From Marinifilum fragile JCM 15579 (lineage in GTDB: Bacteria > Bacteroidota > Bacteroidia > Bacteroidales > Marinifilaceae), in NCBI RefSeq assembly GCF_001310955.1, contig NZ_BAZX01000034.1, positions 1-35,788 of the forward strand: a stretch of DNA of 35,788 nt, written 5' to 3'. Within the stretch, counting starts at the first letter, position 1. Every line of letters starts with the position of its first letter. The position numbers and the translations under genes are program-made. Below the pieces are notes generated by a model. It was not told the origin of the DNA. It worked only from the letters and a program-made list of their open reading frames with translations, and made no database searches. This document shows positions 28,448 to 35,788 of the stretch, one piece after another.

Positions 28448-29116
28448 TTAAAGGCTCCAATCAATTGGGGCCTTTCCCTTGTCTTGCAAATATGCATTGG
28501 CTTTGCTAAAATGTTTGTTTCCAAAAAATCCCCTGTCAGCCGAATAGGGTGACGGATGAGGTGATTTCAAAACCAAATGTTTTGATCTGTTAATTTGCTC
28601 TCCTTTTTTCTGGGCATATGATCCCCATAGTAGAAAAACAAGATTTTCCTTTTCTTCTGAAAGACATTTTATAACTGCATCGGTAAACTGTTCCCAACCC
28701 TTGTTTTGATGCGAACCAGCTTGGTTGGCTCTTACGGTAAGTGTTGCATTCAATAGCATTACACCTTGTTCACTCCACTTTTCGAGATTTCCACTATTTG
28801 GCATGTTTAATCCTAAGTCTGAATTGATCTCCTTAAAGATATTCTGCAAACTAGGAGGGAGAGCAACACCATTATTTACTGAAAAGCATAAGCCATTAGC
28901 CTGTCCAAACCCATGATAAGGATCTTGTCCAATGATAACCAGCTTTACATCATCAAATGCACATTTATTGAAGGCATTAAAAATTAATTTTCCTGGCGGA
29001 TAAATTTTCTTGCTTTGATACTCTGTTTTTACAAAATGAACCAGGCGTTGGAAATACTCTTTCGAGAATTCACCACTTAGTTTTTCCTTCCAGGATTCTT
29101 CAATTTGTACATTCAT
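28448..29116 (-). CDS. ung: uracil-DNA glycosylase, family 1
   Basis: The 222-residue product removes uracil from DNA in base excision repair. It has the water-activating motif GQDPYHG (about 62-68), the uracil-pocket FSVNNGVALPPSLQNIFKE, LLNATLTVRANQAGSH, LLWGSYAQKK, and the DNA-intercalation motif HPSPYSADRGFFG. Length and start are standard. It is a single gene on the minus strand; its stop directly abuts that of the DUF4783 gene, so the two transcripts overlap. Confidence 0.97.
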   Translation of the reverse strand: MNVQIEESWKEKLSGEFSKEYFQRLVHFVKTEYQSKKIYPPGKLIFNAFNKCAFDDVKLVIIGQDPYHGFGQANGLCFSVNNGVALPPSLQNIFKEINSDLGLNMPNSGNLEKWSEQGVMLLNATLTVRANQAGSHQNKGWEQFTDAVIKCLSEEKENLVFLLWGSYAQKKGEQINRSKHLVLKSPHPSPYSADRGFFGNKHFSKANAYLQDKGKAPIDWSL

Positions 29117-29196
29117 ATTTTAAAAAATTTCTTTCGAAGATAGCATCCATAAAAATTATACACAAATCTTCATAAATTACAGGTAAATACAATTAT

Positions 29197-29255
29197 CCCC
29201 TATTTTGAAATGGGGTGCAATCTCCATAAAATACATTAAAAACCAAACACCCCCT
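29197..29255. promoter_or_regulatory. inverted GGGGTG/CACCCC element upstream of amt
   Basis: GGGGTGCAAT (29212-29221) and CAAACACCCCCT (29244-29255) form an inverted pair about 45-90 nt upstream of the predicted amt transcription start. CCCCTATTTTGAAATGGGG (29197-29215) is an additional small hairpin overlapping the first copy. CAAACACCCCCT recurs upstream of glnA as CAAGCACCCCCT (32516-32527), and GGGGTGTAAT recurs there at 32678-32687. An activator site is inferred from position. Confidence 0.45.
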
Positions 29256-29263
29256 ATCTGTAG

Positions 29264-29295
29264 GTTGTTCTATTGTGAAAAAATGTGTATTTTTG
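29264..29295 (+). promoter_or_regulatory. promoter of amt
   Basis: GTTG at 29264-29267 is followed after 20 nt by TATTTTTG at 29288-29295, matching TAnnTTTG. Transcription would start near 29302, about 70 nt before the ATG at 29374. The GGGGTG/CACCCC inverted element lies directly upstream. Confidence 0.6.
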
Positions 29296-29373
29296 AATCG
29301 CAAGTGTAAAATTTGACGGACCACAATTCATAATCACACCTTTCTGTTTATTTTACCCTTAAATCTAATACAG

Positions 29374-30699
29374 ATGAAAAACAGTAAAAAGTGGTTTTAC
29401 GCCTTACTATTGTTAGTATTGGTGTCGATTGTGGGAATCTTTGTCCCGGGAATTGAATTTGGATCAGGCGATCCTAACATTGTAGCTGGAGATGTGGCGT
29501 GGATGCTTACTTCTACTGCTCTAGTACTCTTAATGACTCCAGGTCTTGCATTCTTCTATGGAGGAATGGTAGATCCAAGAAACATTATATCTACGATACT
29601 ACAGAGCTTTGTATCAATGGGAATTGTAAGTATCATTTGGATCATATGTGGATTTAGTCTGGCCTTTGGCGACAGTATAGGGAAAGAAGGTTTTGGCCTA
29701 GTAGGGAATCCTTTAACCTTTTGGATGTTTAAAAATGTTGGGGGACTAACACATCCTGAAATGGCACCTACCATCCCATTCGCATTATTTGCTTTGTTTC
29801 AGTTGAAGTTTGCCATTATAACCCCAGCTCTTATTACAGGATCATTTGCAGGTAGAGTGCGATTCCGCTCCTATATGATATTCATTAGTCTATTTACAAT
29901 ATTTATTTACGCACCATTGGCACACTGGACATGGCATCCTAATGGATTCCTTCGTAATTTAGGAGTGCTAGACTTTGCAGGAGGAACGGTTGTGCATATG
30001 TCCGCAGGTTTTGCAGCATTGGCAGGAGCAATGTTTTTAGGAAAAAGAACCAAATCAAAATACAACGAGAAACGATCAAACATTCCATTCGTTCTGCTTG
30101 GTGCAGGAATGTTATGGTTTGGTTGGTTCGGTTTTAATGCAGGTTCAGCATTGGAGGCCTCATCAACAGCTGTACTAGCTCTTCTTAATACCAATACCGC
30201 ATCAGCAGCAGCCATGTTAACATGGATTTTCCTAGACGGAGCAAGAGGTCATAAACCTTCGGGACTAGGAGCTGCAATCGGGTTGGTAGTTGGATTGGTA
30301 GCAATAACGCCTGCTGCAGGATTTGTAACTGTTGGAGCTTCAATAACAATTGGGGTAGTAGCATCAATTATTAGTAATTATGCCATTACTCTTCAGGGAA
30401 AAACTTCATTGGATGATACTTTAGATGTATTCCCTGCTCACGGAATGGGAGGAATCACAGGTATGATTTTAACCTCTGTTTTTGCACAAGAAGTTGGATT
30501 AATTCATGGTGAACTTAGAACATTCTTAATGCACATGTTGACTTTGATTGCTGTAGGAGTATTTACATTTGGAGGTTCTTATCTTCTATATTGGTTAACA
30601 GATTTGATGGTTCCATTAAGAGTTTCTGAATATTCTGAGAAAAAAGGGTTGGACGAATCGCAGCACAATGAATCATATTCTTTTGCATATAAGGATTAA
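29374..30699 (+). CDS. amt: ammonium transporter (Amt family)
   Basis: The 441-residue product is an Amt/AmtB channel with a cleaved or anchoring N-terminal hydrophobic segment and about eleven further membrane helices. Family motifs include TPGLAFFYGGMV, the first pore His in GTVVHMSAGFAAL, and the second pore His in FPAHGMGGITGMIL. It conducts ammonium into the cell when supply is low. A gene for the PII partner GlnK, often next to amt, is absent here. The gene has its own promoter and converges with glnA through a shared terminator at 30724-30756, so uptake and glutamine synthesis genes face each other tail to tail. Confidence 0.96.
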   Translation: MKNSKKWFYALLLLVLVSIVGIFVPGIEFGSGDPNIVAGDVAWMLTSTALVLLMTPGLAFFYGGMVDPRNIISTILQSFVSMGIVSIIWIICGFSLAFGDSIGKEGFGLVGNPLTFWMFKNVGGLTHPEMAPTIPFALFALFQLKFAIITPALITGSFAGRVRFRSYMIFISLFTIFIYAPLAHWTWHPNGFLRNLGVLDFAGGTVVHMSAGFAALAGAMFLGKRTKSKYNEKRSNIPFVLLGAGMLWFGWFGFNAGSALEASSTAVLALLNTNTASAAAMLTWIFLDGARGHKPSGLGAAIGLVVGLVAITPAAGFVTVGASITIGVVASIISNYAITLQGKTSLDDTLDVFPAHGMGGITGMILTSVFAQEVGLIHGELRTFLMHMLTLIAVGVFTFGGSYLLYWLTDLMVPLRVSEYSEKKGLDESQHNESYSFAYKD

Positions 30700-30723
30700 C
30701 TCTGATCAAATCTCCAATAATAA

Positions 30724-30756
30724 AAAAGTCCCGTAAATAATGTTTACGGGACTTTT
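30724..30756. terminator. bidirectional terminator between amt and glnA
   Basis: A perfect 14-bp stem (AAAAGTCCCGTAAA at 30724-30737 with its complement at 30743-30756) around a 5-nt loop. The A and T flanks provide a T-run on either strand. It lies 25 nt after amt and 20 nt after the glnA stop. Confidence 0.93.
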
Positions 30757-30775
30757 AATTTCTAATATAATTCTA

Positions 30776-32281
30776 TTACATGCAGTGCATATATTTTTCA
30801 ACGATTTCCATAATCTTATCTACATTGCCCAAGATTCTGTCATTTAAACCATTATCTTCGTATAGTTTTAAATTCTTGGCAACAGAATCGATTGTTCCTT
30901 TTGGGAAAACTCCATTTTTCTCGAAAATTCCTCTCTTCTCCAATAGACAATCAGCACTTTCCCAACAGCAAGTTGGTAGTTGTTCCAATTTCTCTAATTT
31001 TTCTTTGTAATGTGGAGCGAAAATATCAACATCAGCATATAATTCTTCAGCTTTTTGCAAGCTGTTTTCCATTTGCAATCCATGCTGTCCTGCAACAATT
31101 AAACCTGCCATCAATTGATACATATCTGCAGATCCATCAGGAACTCTGAATTCGAATGTTTGCTTGTTTGAGAAATCTCTTGGATCGGCATCCTGTTGTG
31201 GATTCACATCCTTAATCATATCAGTAGCGCCAACCCATCCAAGAGGAACACGTACCAATACAGATCTGTTTCTATCTCCCCAACATACATATGTAGGAGC
31301 TTCTTGATGAGGAACTAATCTTAAATATGAAGTTGGAATGGTGTTCCCAAATGCTGTTAATGCACCCGAAAGATCCATGATTCCGGCAATCATCTTCTTA
31401 GCAGTATCACTTAACTTGCCATTCTCGATACAGATGTTTTTGCCATCTTTTTCAACTAACATGTGAATATGAAGACCACTACCTGCTTTACCTACAGTGA
31501 TTTTTGGTGCCCAGCTTACCAATGCACCTTCTCTTGCAGCTAGCATTCTAACAATCCATTTTGCAATTAACAATTGTTCTACTGCATCTTCAGCTTCTAC
31601 TGGCAAGAATTCAATTTCATGTTGCTCATATCCGTCATCACCACTGGTAAAACTTCCTACCTCAGAGTGACCGTATTTGATTTTACCACCACATTGAGCA
31701 ATTAATACCATTGCTTCGCGACGTAAGTTTTCCCATTTTGTAAATGGTTGAGAGCTGTGATATCCTTTTTGATCAACATCTGGGTAAAGTGTATGATTTG
31801 GACTTTTAATATAGTACTCTAACTCACCCATTGCTTTAAACTTAAGACCTGTGGCTTTCTCAAATTCTCTGTTTGCCTTTTTAAGAATGTACTCTGGAGC
31901 ACTTTCAAGAGGCTTTCCTTCTGCAGTATAGAATGAGCAAAGAATATCCAAACTTGGAATTTCAGAGAATGGATTAACAAATGCAGTTTTAAATCTAGGA
32001 ATTACATATAAATCACTTGATCCTGCTCCAATATATGAGAACAAGCTTGATCCATCAACACGTTCACCTGTCGATAAAATACTATCAAGATGATCTAAAC
32101 CAGTTATAATAAAGTTTAGTGTTTTTAACTTTCCATCCTCAGCGATATAGCGGAAGTTGATCATTTTAATATCATTCTCCACTATATATTCAATCAAATC
32201 TTCCTTTGTAAACTCCGAACTTGGTTTTTTAAGAAACTGAACCAGTTTGTTAGGATCTAATTTATAATCTTCCCTAGTCAT
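30776..32281 (-). CDS. glnA: glutamine synthetase
   Basis: The 501-residue product is a GlnA-type glutamine synthetase, which joins glutamate and ammonium with ATP. Visible motifs: VDGSSLFSY (N-terminal loop), MGELEYYI with metal-binding Glu, SEVGSFTSGDDGYEQHEIEF, GSGLHIHM (metal/ATP His), WGDRNRSVLVRVP, and FEFRVPDGSADMYQLMAGLIVAG. Length fits the type I group. The start MTREDYKLDPNKLV is the only good one. It converges with amt. Its 505-nt upstream region is unusually long and holds two hairpins and copies of the GGGTGTAAT and CAARCACCCCCT motifs, suggesting nitrogen control of transcription or leader-based control. Whether it is regulated by adenylylation cannot be seen. Confidence 0.95.
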   Translation of the reverse strand: MTREDYKLDPNKLVQFLKKPSSEFTKEDLIEYIVENDIKMINFRYIAEDGKLKTLNFIITGLDHLDSILSTGERVDGSSLFSYIGAGSSDLYVIPRFKTAFVNPFSEIPSLDILCSFYTAEGKPLESAPEYILKKANREFEKATGLKFKAMGELEYYIKSPNHTLYPDVDQKGYHSSQPFTKWENLRREAMVLIAQCGGKIKYGHSEVGSFTSGDDGYEQHEIEFLPVEAEDAVEQLLIAKWIVRMLAAREGALVSWAPKITVGKAGSGLHIHMLVEKDGKNICIENGKLSDTAKKMIAGIMDLSGALTAFGNTIPTSYLRLVPHQEAPTYVCWGDRNRSVLVRVPLGWVGATDMIKDVNPQQDADPRDFSNKQTFEFRVPDGSADMYQLMAGLIVAGQHGLQMENSLQKAEELYADVDIFAPHYKEKLEKLEQLPTCCWESADCLLEKRGIFEKNGVFPKGTIDSVAKNLKLYEDNGLNDRILGNVDKIMEIVEKYMHCM

Positions 32282-32455
32282 AATACCGCGTTTTATAAAT
32301 ATTTGTTGTTTTTTCTAGTTGTTGTGATAAAAATAGATCTGAACCCATCCATTTTCCAAAAAGTTTTGCATTTTTAGAATAACTATCAAAAATCTTTCAA
32401 GAGGTCAATAAAATCAGGAGGTTGGGAAGTTTTTATTCTTTTTGGGGACAACAAA

Positions 32456-32479
32456 AAAAGCTGTTTTGCAACAGCTTTT
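32456..32479. terminator. strong hairpin in the glnA upstream region (terminator-like on the minus strand)
   Basis: AAAAGCTGTT (32456-32465) and AACAGCTTTT (32470-32479) form a perfect 10-bp stem. Read on the minus strand the loop is GCAA, a GNRA tetraloop, and the stem is followed by a T-run from 32459 downward (TTTTTTTG). It lies about 175 nt upstream of the glnA start codon and about 310 nt downstream of the stop of the His-rich gene. It either ends that gene's transcript or acts in a glnA leader. Confidence 0.7.
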
Positions 32480-32483
32480 CGAA

Positions 32484-32498
32484 ACCGTTTTCGACGGT
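32484..32498. terminator. second, smaller hairpin next to the first
   Basis: ACCGT (32484-32488) and ACGGT (32494-32498) enclose a 5-nt loop, and the plus strand continues with a T-rich run at 32502-32515. It is separated from the first hairpin by 4 nt. Only the plus strand has a proper T-run after it; the tandem arrangement could stop transcription from both sides. Confidence 0.45.
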
Positions 32499-32499
32499 C

Positions 32500-32786
32500 A
32501 AATTTTTATTTTTTTCAAGCACCCCCTTTTTAGAGGTGATCTTCATTTGGAATCATCATTTTTTATTTCATAAATCCTCTTTTTTATTGAGGTAGCATCT
32601 GAAAGAAAATATTTAGATTTTAGAAATGCCCTATTTTTAGTCAACCTATCTGTAAAACGTCATTTTTTCTCACTAAAGGGGTGTAATTATTTAAAAACTG
32701 ATGCAATTTTTGGTGTAATTTAAAATCAAACCCCTTTATTTTTACTTTTAGGTTTTGCTGTTCAAATCAATACTGTTAAATAATTA
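32500..32786. promoter_or_regulatory. long AT-rich upstream region of glnA with nitrogen-type motifs
   Basis: The gap 32282-32786 has no credible gene. Besides the two hairpins it contains CAAGCACCCCCT (32516-32527, also found upstream of amt), TAAAGGGGTGTAATTA (32674-32689), TTGGTGTAATTT (32710-32721) and CCCCTTTA (32731-32738). TAAAGGGG and CCCCTTTA are an inverted pair 49 nt apart. No exact TAnnTTTG was found pointing at glnA; TATTTTTA on the minus strand near 32328-32335 is the closest. A small RNA cannot be excluded. Confidence 0.4.
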
Positions 32787-33515
32787 TTAGAATTGTATTG
32801 AAAAATGAATTCCTTCTGGCATTGAAACCAATCTAAATCCTTTTCTATGTCTCTCGAAACACAAATCTCCATCGGTATAATAAACTCCTCCATGAACTTT
32901 GACTCTATGACAATCATTAGGCAGATGAGAAAAGTAAACCGTGCTTGGAGCCTCCACAAGAATAAAACCTAACTCAGGATAGAATCTATAATAACAGCCA
33001 TTGGTATAATAATAATCACCACTTTGATGATGAATTACTCTAGGTTCACAAGAAAATCTCCAAATTACTTGACCATATTTTGAATGATTGTAACAGCTAT
33101 GTCCATGTTTATTATAGTAGTATTTGTGTCTGTAGTAAGGTTCTTGATGCCTGTGATTAGCTCTGTAATGATCACCATGATAATGTCTATATTCTACATG
33201 TCCAGGTTTGTGATATTTATGCCCATTGTGTTTCTTGTGTGCATTATGATTGTTTTTATGGTAATGTGATTTGTTGTTATTGTATTTGCTATCATGTCTT
33301 TGTGATCTGTGATCATCATTATAGTTGTATGAACTTCGTTTAGATTTGTTTCTATTGTTATTTTCATCAAAAGACTTATTTCTTTTTCTTTCCTCGTAAC
33401 GGGTAGCCTCTTCGTTATAAGATCTTCTTTGAGCAAATAAACTTGTTGTGTATGTAGTAAGTGTTGAAACCAATACTATACTGGCAAGCAACCTGTAATA
33501 TTTTGTCGTTCTCAT
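32787..33515 (-). CDS. secreted His/Tyr/Asn-rich protein, DUF6515-like C-terminus
   Basis: The 242-residue product has a signal peptide (about 1-29, ending FAQ). Residues 30 to about 140 are low-complexity, rich in His, Lys, Asn, Arg and Tyr, with clusters such as HYHKNNHNAHKKHNGHKYHK. The C-terminal part (about 150-242) has two beta-like repeats, GDYYYTNGCYYRFYPELGFILVEAP and GGVYYTDGDLCFERHRKGFRLVSMP, resembling the DUF6515 type of periplasmic proteins. The histidine-rich linker could bind metal ions; that is inference. It is alone on the minus strand with no clear promoter; the nearest hairpin that could terminate it lies about 310 nt downstream. Confidence 0.75.
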   Translation of the reverse strand: MRTTKYYRLLASIVLVSTLTTYTTSLFAQRRSYNEEATRYEERKRNKSFDENNNRNKSKRSSYNYNDDHRSQRHDSKYNNNKSHYHKNNHNAHKKHNGHKYHKPGHVEYRHYHGDHYRANHRHQEPYYRHKYYYNKHGHSCYNHSKYGQVIWRFSCEPRVIHHQSGDYYYTNGCYYRFYPELGFILVEAPSTVYFSHLPNDCHRVKVHGGVYYTDGDLCFERHRKGFRLVSMPEGIHFSIQF

Positions 33516-33692
33516 AGTTTTGGTATTTAATGGTGAAAGCCATTCTGCTCTCCGTTGAGTGGCAGTAGCAAACTATTACAGTCTGCTAATGTTTCTGGCA
33601 AAATATCGTCATCCTTTGGTAGGGATGAATCCGTAAAGTAAATAACCGGTATACTTTGATAAGATCTTTGCAAAGCCTGTGCCAAAAATTAA

Positions 33693-33726
33693 AAAAGTGC
33701 CGAATTGCTTTATATTCGGCACTTTT
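33693..33726. terminator. terminator after the NADH dehydrogenase gene
   Basis: AAAAGTGCCGAAT (33693-33705) pairs perfectly with ATTCGGCACTTTT (33714-33726), 13 bp around an 8-nt loop. On the minus strand a T-run follows from the A-run at 33691-33696. It lies 24 nt beyond the stop codon of the gene at 33750. Confidence 0.92.
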
Positions 33727-33749
33727 GAGGATGTAATATTTTAATTTTT

Positions 33750-35111
33750 TTAGGCTATCATACTATCAGTTTTCATTTTTAGGCTGGCCTTATCGGTGAA
33801 ACTTCTTTTTTTAGGTCGAATTAAAACTCTCAATGATTGATCAGAGGTAAAATAATTCCACACCCAATTGATAAGAATGAAAAAACGATTCTTTACACCA
33901 ACAATTGCCATCAGGTGTACAAACAACCACAATACCCAGGCAAGGAATCCTTGCATTTTTATTCCAGGAAGATCAGCTACAGCTAAGTTTTTTCCAATGG
34001 TAGCCATCGAACCCCTGTCTTTATAATGAAATGCCTTGAGATCCTGATTCTGTAGCAATCTTTTAAAATTCTTTGCCAAATTTCCTGCTTGCTGAAGTCC
34101 TACCTGCGCAACTTGTGGATGCCCATTTTCAAATTTCCCTTCGATCTGGTAGGCAAGATCTCCAATTGCAAAAACATTATCTATACCTACTATTTTATTA
34201 TATTGATCTACCTGAAGTCTTCCAGCACGTACACTCGCATTTTCACTGATCCCTTTAATAGGACGTGCTGCAACACCAGCTGCCCAAACCATGGTGTATG
34301 ATTTAAATTCCTCATTATCATCCAAACGAATGGTTAAGCCATCGTAATCAGCAACCCTTGCATTGGTTCTAACAATCACACCAAGTTTTTCGAGAAATTT
34401 CTGAGCTTTGGCCGATGCCTTTTGTGACATTCCATTCAATAATTTATCAGAAGCCTCGAACAAGTAGACATTCATTAGGCTAAAATCAAGCTCAGGATAA
34501 TCTTTCGGTAGAATTTCAGATTTCATTTCTGCCAAAGCTCCAGCCAACTCCACGCCTGTTGGTCCACCTCCTACAAGTACAATGTTCATGTAATTGGCTG
34601 CTTTTTTCGGATCTGATTCATTCAAGGCTTTCTCGTAATTCCTTAAAATTGAGTTTCGAAGAAAAATTGCCTCTGAAACAGATTTCATAGGAATGGAAAA
34701 CTCTTCGATATTTTTATTTCCAAAGTAATTGGTACTAACCCCTGTTGCCAATACCAGATAATCATATTTCAATTTTCCCAAACTGGTATAGATCTCATTT
34801 TGATCTGATTTTACCTCTAGTAAATCAGCCATTCGGAAATGCACATTGCTTTTCTTCTGGAATATCTTTCGCAAAGGAAATGATATAGAACTTGGCTCGA
34901 GCCCTGAAGTTGCAACTTGATAAAACAGGGGTTGAAACTGGTGAAAGTTATTTCGATCAATTAAAACCACCTGGTATTTTGTGTTGGCCAATTGCCTTGC
35001 CAACTTTAGGCCTGCAAATCCACCACCAATAATTACTACTCTGGTTTTCCCGTTCTCGGGTATGTGTTTTATGGTATCCATATTAGTATTTGTATTAAGA
35101 AAATTTGCCAT
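33750..35111 (-). CDS. ndh: type II NADH dehydrogenase (NAD(P)/FAD-dependent oxidoreductase)
   Basis: The 453-residue product has two Rossmann folds: FAD-binding VVIIGGGFAGLKLARQL at about 25-41 and NAD(P)-binding NIVLVGGGPTGVELAGALAEM at about 175-195, plus VFAIGDLAYQ, the second FAD contact. The C-terminal region is amphipathic and hydrophobic (LAWVLWLFVHLMAIVGVKNRFFILINWVWNYF in overlapping segments), as in membrane-bound NDH-2. It passes electrons from NADH to quinone without pumping protons. The listed ATG is the first; an internal ATG at residue 11 (MDTIKH) is an alternative start. It is a single gene followed by a strong terminator; no promoter of the standard type is evident upstream. 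Confidence 0.9.
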   Translation of the reverse strand: MANFLNTNTNMDTIKHIPENGKTRVVIIGGGFAGLKLARQLANTKYQVVLIDRNNFHQFQPLFYQVATSGLEPSSISFPLRKIFQKKSNVHFRMADLLEVKSDQNEIYTSLGKLKYDYLVLATGVSTNYFGNKNIEEFSIPMKSVSEAIFLRNSILRNYEKALNESDPKKAANYMNIVLVGGGPTGVELAGALAEMKSEILPKDYPELDFSLMNVYLFEASDKLLNGMSQKASAKAQKFLEKLGVIVRTNARVADYDGLTIRLDDNEEFKSYTMVWAAGVAARPIKGISENASVRAGRLQVDQYNKIVGIDNVFAIGDLAYQIEGKFENGHPQVAQVGLQQAGNLAKNFKRLLQNQDLKAFHYKDRGSMATIGKNLAVADLPGIKMQGFLAWVLWLFVHLMAIVGVKNRFFILINWVWNYFTSDQSLRVLIRPKKRSFTDKASLKMKTDSMIA

Positions 35112-35352
35112 TTTATCCGTCTCTTTTTACCTATTCGGATTTAAGACTCCTTTATCTTTTACAAATTAAAGAATAATTTCTTTAATATTCTAATCATCTA
35201 TCTATTTCAACCGATTGCGTGTGAAAATTTATTTTAAAAGCAGTTAAAATCATCGTCAATTCTTTCTGTTTTTGGCTAAATTCTATCAAAAAAAATATCG
35301 GAATTAATATTTGTAATCTCTGATTATAATCTACAAAACATTTTCTTCTTCT

Positions 35353-35381
35353 GTAGAGACGTAGCACTGCTACGTCTCTAC
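35353..35381. repeat. palindromic REP/MITE-like element
   Basis: GTAGAGACGTAGC (35353-35365) and GCTACGTCTCTAC (35369-35381) form a perfect 13-bp inverted repeat with a 3-nt centre. It is preceded by AT-rich DNA and followed by a short ACT microsatellite (about 35382-35397). The GTAGAGACG...CGTCTCTAC type of palindrome is widespread in intergenic DNA of several bacterial groups. It lies between ndh and the 21-bp array. Confidence 0.75.
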
Positions 35382-35410
35382 TAACTACTACTACTAAATG
35401 AATTCTCCTT

Positions 35411-35788
35411 TATGCAAAAGAGACACTCTTACTTCCCAAGTGCACAATCATACCTTTTAATGTTTGCCTCATGCCTGGTAAAAGCATCGTTCTACCTGTC
35501 AAATGTACGGTCAATCCTGTTATTGGAACCTTACAAGCGGGGAAATGCATGCTAATTTCTGCCAAATGCATTGCATTTATTAACATTGGGCGTGCGGATA
35601 TCAACAAAGAGCGTGCAGTTGACAGGTAGAACGATACCGTTCGCAGGTCGTACGGTGCGGTTATCAACACGAACGATGCACTTATTAACAAATACTGTGC
35701 GGTTGGCAGGTCGTACGGTGCAGATGACAGGTCGTACGCAAACATTGACTGGTAGAACAGGAACATTAACAGCTCGAAGACTGATGCA
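35411..35788. repeat. inverted array of degenerate 21-bp tandem units, running off the window end
   Basis: The DNA divides into 18 consecutive 21-nt units in one register. CAGGTCGTACG recurs at 35644, 35707 and 35728 (63 and 21 nt apart) and ATCAAC/ATTAAC starts recur at 35579, 35600, 35663 and 35684. The left part is inverted: ATCGTTCTACCTGTCAA (35486-35502) is the exact reverse complement of 35619-35635. The centre is AAATGCA T TGCATTT (35564-35578). The right half read on + and the left half read on - both give heptads such as VQLTGRT, VRLAGRT, VQMTGRT and VHLTGRT. A plus frame is open from 35556 to the window end and a minus frame from 35766 to 35410, but neither has a start context, a signal or a family match, so no gene is called. 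Confidence 0.75.

Noticed and set aside
33666..33675. CTTTGCAAAG palindrome upstream of the His-rich gene as an operator
   Set aside because: It is a short 10-bp palindrome in AT-rich DNA, expected by chance, with no repeat elsewhere and close to a terminator.
35410..35766. A 118-residue minus-strand reading frame as a real gene
   Set aside because: It is made of the 21-bp array read in heptads, changes character where the array inverts, and has no family match, signal or promoter.
35411..35788. CRISPR array
   Set aside because: The units are contiguous and degenerate, with no constant repeat and unique spacers, the orientation inverts midway, and no cas genes are present.

Overview
The window is a chromosomal, AT-rich stretch of a Bacteroidota genome. 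The evidence is promoters of the Bacteroidota type (TTTG/TTG spaced about 19-20 nt from TAnnTTTG), few Shine-Dalgarno sites, lineage-typical proteins (a DUF4783 protein, a NamZ/DUF1343 lipoprotein, a LolC/E-type permease, a DUF6515-like secreted protein) and a fused ribBA gene. A marine Marinilabiliales/Marinifilaceae-like member is a guess from overall protein character, not proven. No phage, insertion sequence, CRISPR, rRNA or tRNA was seen.

Layout. 1-141: tail of an unseen gene and a two-way terminator. 142-8369: gdhA (-), a large signalling/PEP-binding fusion protein (+), a LolC/E-like permease (-), NamZ (+) and a small unknown (-). 8588-9169: thioredoxin-like protein (+). 9269-13126: a complete riboflavin operon on the minus strand (ribD, ribE, ribBA, ribH) behind a textbook promoter, an FMN riboswitch and a riboswitch-controlled terminator. 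ribBA carries a one-base frameshift. 13300-17490: a 1015-residue protein with a degenerate P-loop domain, followed by an MscS-type channel gene that is also frameshifted. 17626-19889: the ribosome-assembly GTPases era and der. 20021-22841: a TPR protein, then a hemerythrin-domain protein paired with a LuxR-type regulator whose receiver lacks the phospho-acceptor Asp. 22842-27839: an MBL-fold hydrolase, a 1221-residue membrane histidine kinase and rlmH (all -). 28046-29116: DUF4783 protein (+) and ung (-). 29374-32281: amt (+) and glnA (-), convergent. 32787-35111: a His/Tyr-rich secreted protein and a type II NADH dehydrogenase (both -). 35112-35788: no convincing gene, but a palindromic repeat and a striking inverted array of degenerate 21-bp units running off the window end.

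Functional themes. Three genes of ammonium assimilation (gdhA, amt, glnA) lie in this window, and all three upstream regions carry a GGGTGTAAT-like motif; amt and glnA also share a 12-base CAARCACCCCCT element. In front of amt these elements form an inverted pair just upstream of a good promoter, which suggests a common nitrogen regulator. The riboflavin operon is a self-contained FMN feedback unit in which the terminator arm can pair either with its own partner or with the 5' edge of the aptamer. The two frameshifts within about 7 kb, one in a probably essential gene, raise the possibility of sequencing errors.

Most of the window is ordinary core genome. The least explained items are the 21-bp inverted array, the degenerate-NTPase/MscS pair, and the shared nitrogen motif with the hairpin-bearing leader of glnA.
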